The notes beneath the pieces are model-generated. The model did no database searches. It was not told where the DNA came from and saw nothing but the letters and a program-made list of their open reading frames with translations. Positions 61,803 through 64,000 of a DNA stretch of 64,000 bases are shown here, piece after piece (within the stretch, counting starts at the first letter, position 1; each line of letters opens with the position of its first letter). This stretch comes from CBDCVO01 sp965223085. GTDB taxonomy: Bacteria; Pseudomonadota; Gammaproteobacteria; Ga0077536. The translations under genes were made by a program, and so were the position numbers. Location of the stretch: positions 2,480,001-2,544,000 of the forward strand of contig OZ244981.1 of NCBI GenBank assembly GCA_965223085.1. The letters are read 5' to 3'.

Positions 61803-63449
61803 ATGCTAAGGCCCGCGATATTATTACCTCGGCGTGCGATTGTGACCGTTCTCACAATAGTAATACTTAAAGTTTCCTCGCTCTCACGCCGCTATAGAAG
61901 CGCATTACGGTTCCTGAAAGTATTCCTACGAGTGTCCCGACCCCCCCTTAAGCGAACCCAGAAAGTCAGCGCGCAGTCCTCGGCTGAGGAGCGCGAGCTG
62001 TTCGAGGACATCGCACGACATGCGCCCACGATGCTATGGGTGTCAGATGCCAACGGCGCAATGCTTTTCCAGAATTCCCAATATCTCGAATTCACGGGCC
62101 TCAGTGAGGAGATGGCAAAGGCGCCTGATTCCTGGTCGCGGCAAGTTCATCCTGACGACATCGATCACGCGATGGGTGTTTATGTAGAAGCGCTCAAAAA
62201 CAAGCAGAGCTTTTCTGTTGAGTATCGGCTGCGGCGATGTGATGGTGAGTATCGCGACGTGCTCGATTCGGCGCACCCGAGGACCAATGCGCGCGGCAAG
62301 TTCGCTGGTTATGTTGGTTCCACGATCGATATCAGCGACCGAAAATCCCAGGAAAAAGCACTGATCGAGTCGACCCAAGCGACAAAGAAACGCTCGCGAG
62401 ACCTAAATCTGCTGTACGAATTAAAATCCGATCTGCAAGTTTGTCGCGAAGTCGGTGAAACGAAACCTGTTCTCAGCAAATATTGCGACCGACTTTTCCC
62501 TGGTATTGCTGCCAGGGTCTATTTACATAATAACTCGCGCGATTTGGTGGAACCGTTCGTAAATTGGGGCACGCATAGTAGCGGCGGATCGGAAATGTTC
62601 TCCCCCACCGAGTGCTGGGCACTCAGGAAAGGGAAAAGTCACCTCGAACAGCCGACTAGCCTCGGCGCGGTGTGCCCTAATGCGCGCAATTGTAAGCGTC
62701 AAAACTACCTTTGTATTCCGATGGTCGCGTTTGGTGAAACCGTAGGCATCATGCAGCTTGATATGGTCAAAGAAAATCAGTCGCACTCGGCATCGACCGC
62801 CGATGCAAGCATTAAAGCGCTAGAAGAACTTGGCGTTATGGCGGCGGACGAAATTGCGGCTGCGATCGAAGAATTGAAGTTGCGCGCGCGATTGCAGCAT
62901 CAATCTACGCGGGATTCTCTGACCCACTTATACAATCGTCGCTATTTTATGGAAGCGATTGAACGCGAGCTTTATCGGGCCAAGCATACCGAACATGAAT
63001 TGAGCGTACTCATGTTCGATCTCGATTACTTCAAGCAGTTTAATGATCTGCACGGACATATTGGCGGCGACATGGTGCTCCGCGCGTTTGGCAAAGTGCT
63101 GGAAGAAGCGACCAGAGGCGGTGACGTGGCGTCGCGCTACGGCGGCGAAGAATTTGCCGTGTTAATGATCGACTGTCCTCTCGAGGGTGCGCGCAAACGC
63201 GCTGATGAAATTTGTGCGAAAATGAAAACTATCGCGTTGGAATTTCATGGCGAATTACTTGAAGGTGTCACCACATCGGTTGGCATTTCAAGCTTTCCGC
63301 AAGACGGTGAAACTATCGATGATCTGATTTCTGGCGCCGACAAGGCGCTTTACGCCGCTAAAGCGAACGGTCGTAACTGCGTCGTTACCACCAACGGGCA
63401 GCAGGAAAATTGCGGTGAAAAAGGGCGGGAATTAGTAAACGTTGCTTAA
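61803..63449 (+). CDS. PAS-GAF-GGDEF diguanylate cyclase
   Basis: A 548-residue protein. A PAS/PAC part is around residues 65-185 (MLWVSDANGAMLFQNSQYLE, QVHPDDIDHAM, VGSTIDISDRK). The GAF part about 200-345 has the Cys-rich stretch CWALRKGKSH ... CPNARNC ... LCIPMVAFGETVG. The C-terminal GGDEF domain has SRYGGEEFAVLM with an RxxD inhibitory site (RGGD) five residues before the signature. It should make c-di-GMP and be feedback-inhibited. The first 50 residues are basic and hydrophobic, so a later start is possible. It is divergent from the SDR. Confidence 0.87.
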   Translation: MLRPAILLPRRAIVTVLTIVILKVSSLSRRYRSALRFLKVFLRVSRPPLKRTQKVSAQSSAEERELFEDIARHAPTMLWVSDANGAMLFQNSQYLEFTGLSEEMAKAPDSWSRQVHPDDIDHAMGVYVEALKNKQSFSVEYRLRRCDGEYRDVLDSAHPRTNARGKFAGYVGSTIDISDRKSQEKALIESTQATKKRSRDLNLLYELKSDLQVCREVGETKPVLSKYCDRLFPGIAARVYLHNNSRDLVEPFVNWGTHSSGGSEMFSPTECWALRKGKSHLEQPTSLGAVCPNARNCKRQNYLCIPMVAFGETVGIMQLDMVKENQSHSASTADASIKALEELGVMAADEIAAAIEELKLRARLQHQSTRDSLTHLYNRRYFMEAIERELYRAKHTEHELSVLMFDLDYFKQFNDLHGHIGGDMVLRAFGKVLEEATRGGDVASRYGGEEFAVLMIDCPLEGARKRADEICAKMKTIALEFHGELLEGVTTSVGISSFPQDGETIDDLISGADKALYAAKANGRNCVVTTNGQQENCGEKGRELVNVA

Positions 63450-63495
63450 ACGCGGCGCCCATTAACCGTCTCCGTTTCGCACGCTCGCGCGGAGT

Positions 63496-64000
63496 TCAGA
63501 CGAGTTCAAATTCCTGATAGCCGCGGGCCTTGACTTCGTCGCAGCGCTGCCTATACACGTCGACGCCGCCGGCGTAGGCCAGCAGACCACGGCGTTTGCC
63601 CGCTATGTTCGAGCCCATGTACCAGGAGTTCGTTTTCGAGACGAGGATCGTAGCGGCGATCTCTTCATGGTGCGCAACCCAGCCCGCTTCGGCTGCGGCC
63701 GTCGGCTCGATGGTGCTGCGCTTTTCGGCACGGACGAAGTCGATGCAGTCGGTAATCCAGTCGATCTGTTGCTGGATACATGTTGGCACATTGCAGAAGG
63801 CCGCCGCTGGGGACAGCGGTGCCATGGTCATAAACATGTTTGGAAAGCCGTGGATCTGCAGCCCCATAAAATTACGAATACCCTCGGCCCACGCAGCGCG
63901 CAGCACGAGACGATCGCGACCACGGATATCGATGTGGGTTAGCGCACCCGTGCCGGCGTCGAAGCCAGTGGCGTAGATGATCATGTCGAGTTCATGCTCA
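63496..64000 (-). CDS. Flavin monooxygenase (Baeyer-Villiger-type), C-terminal part
   Basis: The C-terminal 168 residues of a class B flavin monooxygenase; the frame is open to the window edge (HELDMIIYATGFDA). The conserved ATGFDAGTGALTHIDIRGRD and GFPNMFMTMAPLSPAA are typical of Baeyer-Villiger monooxygenases related to cyclohexanone monooxygenase. WYMGSNIAGKRRGLLAYAGG is the family C terminus. It oxidises a ketone to an ester or lactone with NADPH and O2. The N-terminal FAD and BVMO fingerprint are outside the window. Confidence 0.9.
   Translation of the reverse strand, partial: EHELDMIIYATGFDAGTGALTHIDIRGRDRLVLRAAWAEGIRNFMGLQIHGFPNMFMTMAPLSPAAAFCNVPTCIQQQIDWITDCIDFVRAEKRSTIEPTAAAEAGWVAHHEEIAATILVSKTNSWYMGSNIAGKRRGLLAYAGGVDVYRQRCDEVKARGYQEFELV

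Noticed and set aside
1..64000. CRISPR arrays, rRNA, tRNA, transposases and phage genes
   Set aside because: Looked for by eye on both strands; no regular direct repeats, tRNA-like cloverleaf or mobile-element genes were recognised. A covariance-model search would be needed to exclude small RNAs.

Overview
The window looks like a chromosomal piece of a gammaproteobacterium, probably an uncultured environmental lineage. Three things point there: the pilY1-pilY2-pilE minor-pilin order at the left edge, a CpxP/CpxR/CpxA envelope-stress locus carrying textbook CpxR boxes, and the adjacent DUF2868/DUF3482 pair. Base composition is moderately GC-rich by eye and fairly even. I saw no prophage, transposase, CRISPR array, rRNA or tRNA. 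The rest is dominated by catabolic and detoxification enzymes (acyl-CoA dehydrogenase, crotonase, several SDRs, luciferase-like oxidoreductases, epoxide hydrolase, haloalkane dehalogenase, Mo-hydroxylase, P450, GSTs, a Baeyer-Villiger-type monooxygenase). This suggests a versatile aerobic heterotroph that feeds on hydrophobic or xenobiotic organic compounds and stores carbon as polyhydroxyalkanoate.

Layout. 1-2.4 kb: end of a type IV pilus minor-pilin operon. 2.4-7.5 kb: leftward acyl-CoA dehydrogenase, and an enoyl-CoA hydratase / DUF2868 / DUF3482-GTPase run. 7.8-9.8 kb: rightward MinD-like ATPase and an alpha/beta hydrolase. 10.1-18.1 kb: eight closely packed leftward genes (phosphotransferase, VOC protein, exported trypsin-like protease, FHA membrane protein, amidase, methyltransferase, hemerythrin, luciferase-like enzyme). 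18.2-20.7 kb: a possible chemotaxis-associated protein, a rhodanese, and the decayed remains of a response regulator-GGDEF gene. 20.7-30.4 kb: RND exporter, then a rightward run of epoxide hydrolase, a hydrolase lacking its catalytic His, a LinB-type haloalkane dehalogenase, a Ddn-like protein, an exported methyltransferase-like protein and an SSS transporter, and finally a leftward cyclase-family hydrolase. 30.6-37.4 kb: an SDR and a seven-gene leftward molybdenum-hydroxylase operon (FAD, 2Fe-2S and Mo subunits, MoaD-like protein, SDR, PaaI thioesterase, luciferase-like oxidoreductase).

37.9-45 kb: a response regulator-GGDEF-EAL protein, an mla phospholipid-transport operon without mlaC, and the divergent cpxP / cpxRA locus. 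45-50 kb: small housekeeping genes (NUDIX, YidD, zinc finger, SRPBCC), a GcvH paralogue without its lipoyl lysine, a membrane legumain-type protease and dihydrolipoyl dehydrogenase. 50-56 kb: class I PHA synthase, HDOD protein and a Lon-family protease. 56-64 kb: NTF2-like protein, P450 with divergent MarR-type regulator, an SDR broken by deletion, two related GST-fold proteins, another SDR, a PAS-GAF-GGDEF cyclase and the C-terminal end of a flavin monooxygenase.

No single cluster is clearly a new defence or mobile system. The most interesting signals are the four helically phased CpxR half-sites, the LinB-like dehalogenase cluster, the Mo-hydroxylase operon with a MoaD-like protein ending in GGS, the FHA/trypsin-like protease pair, the GcvH paralogue without lysine, and two genes caught in decay.
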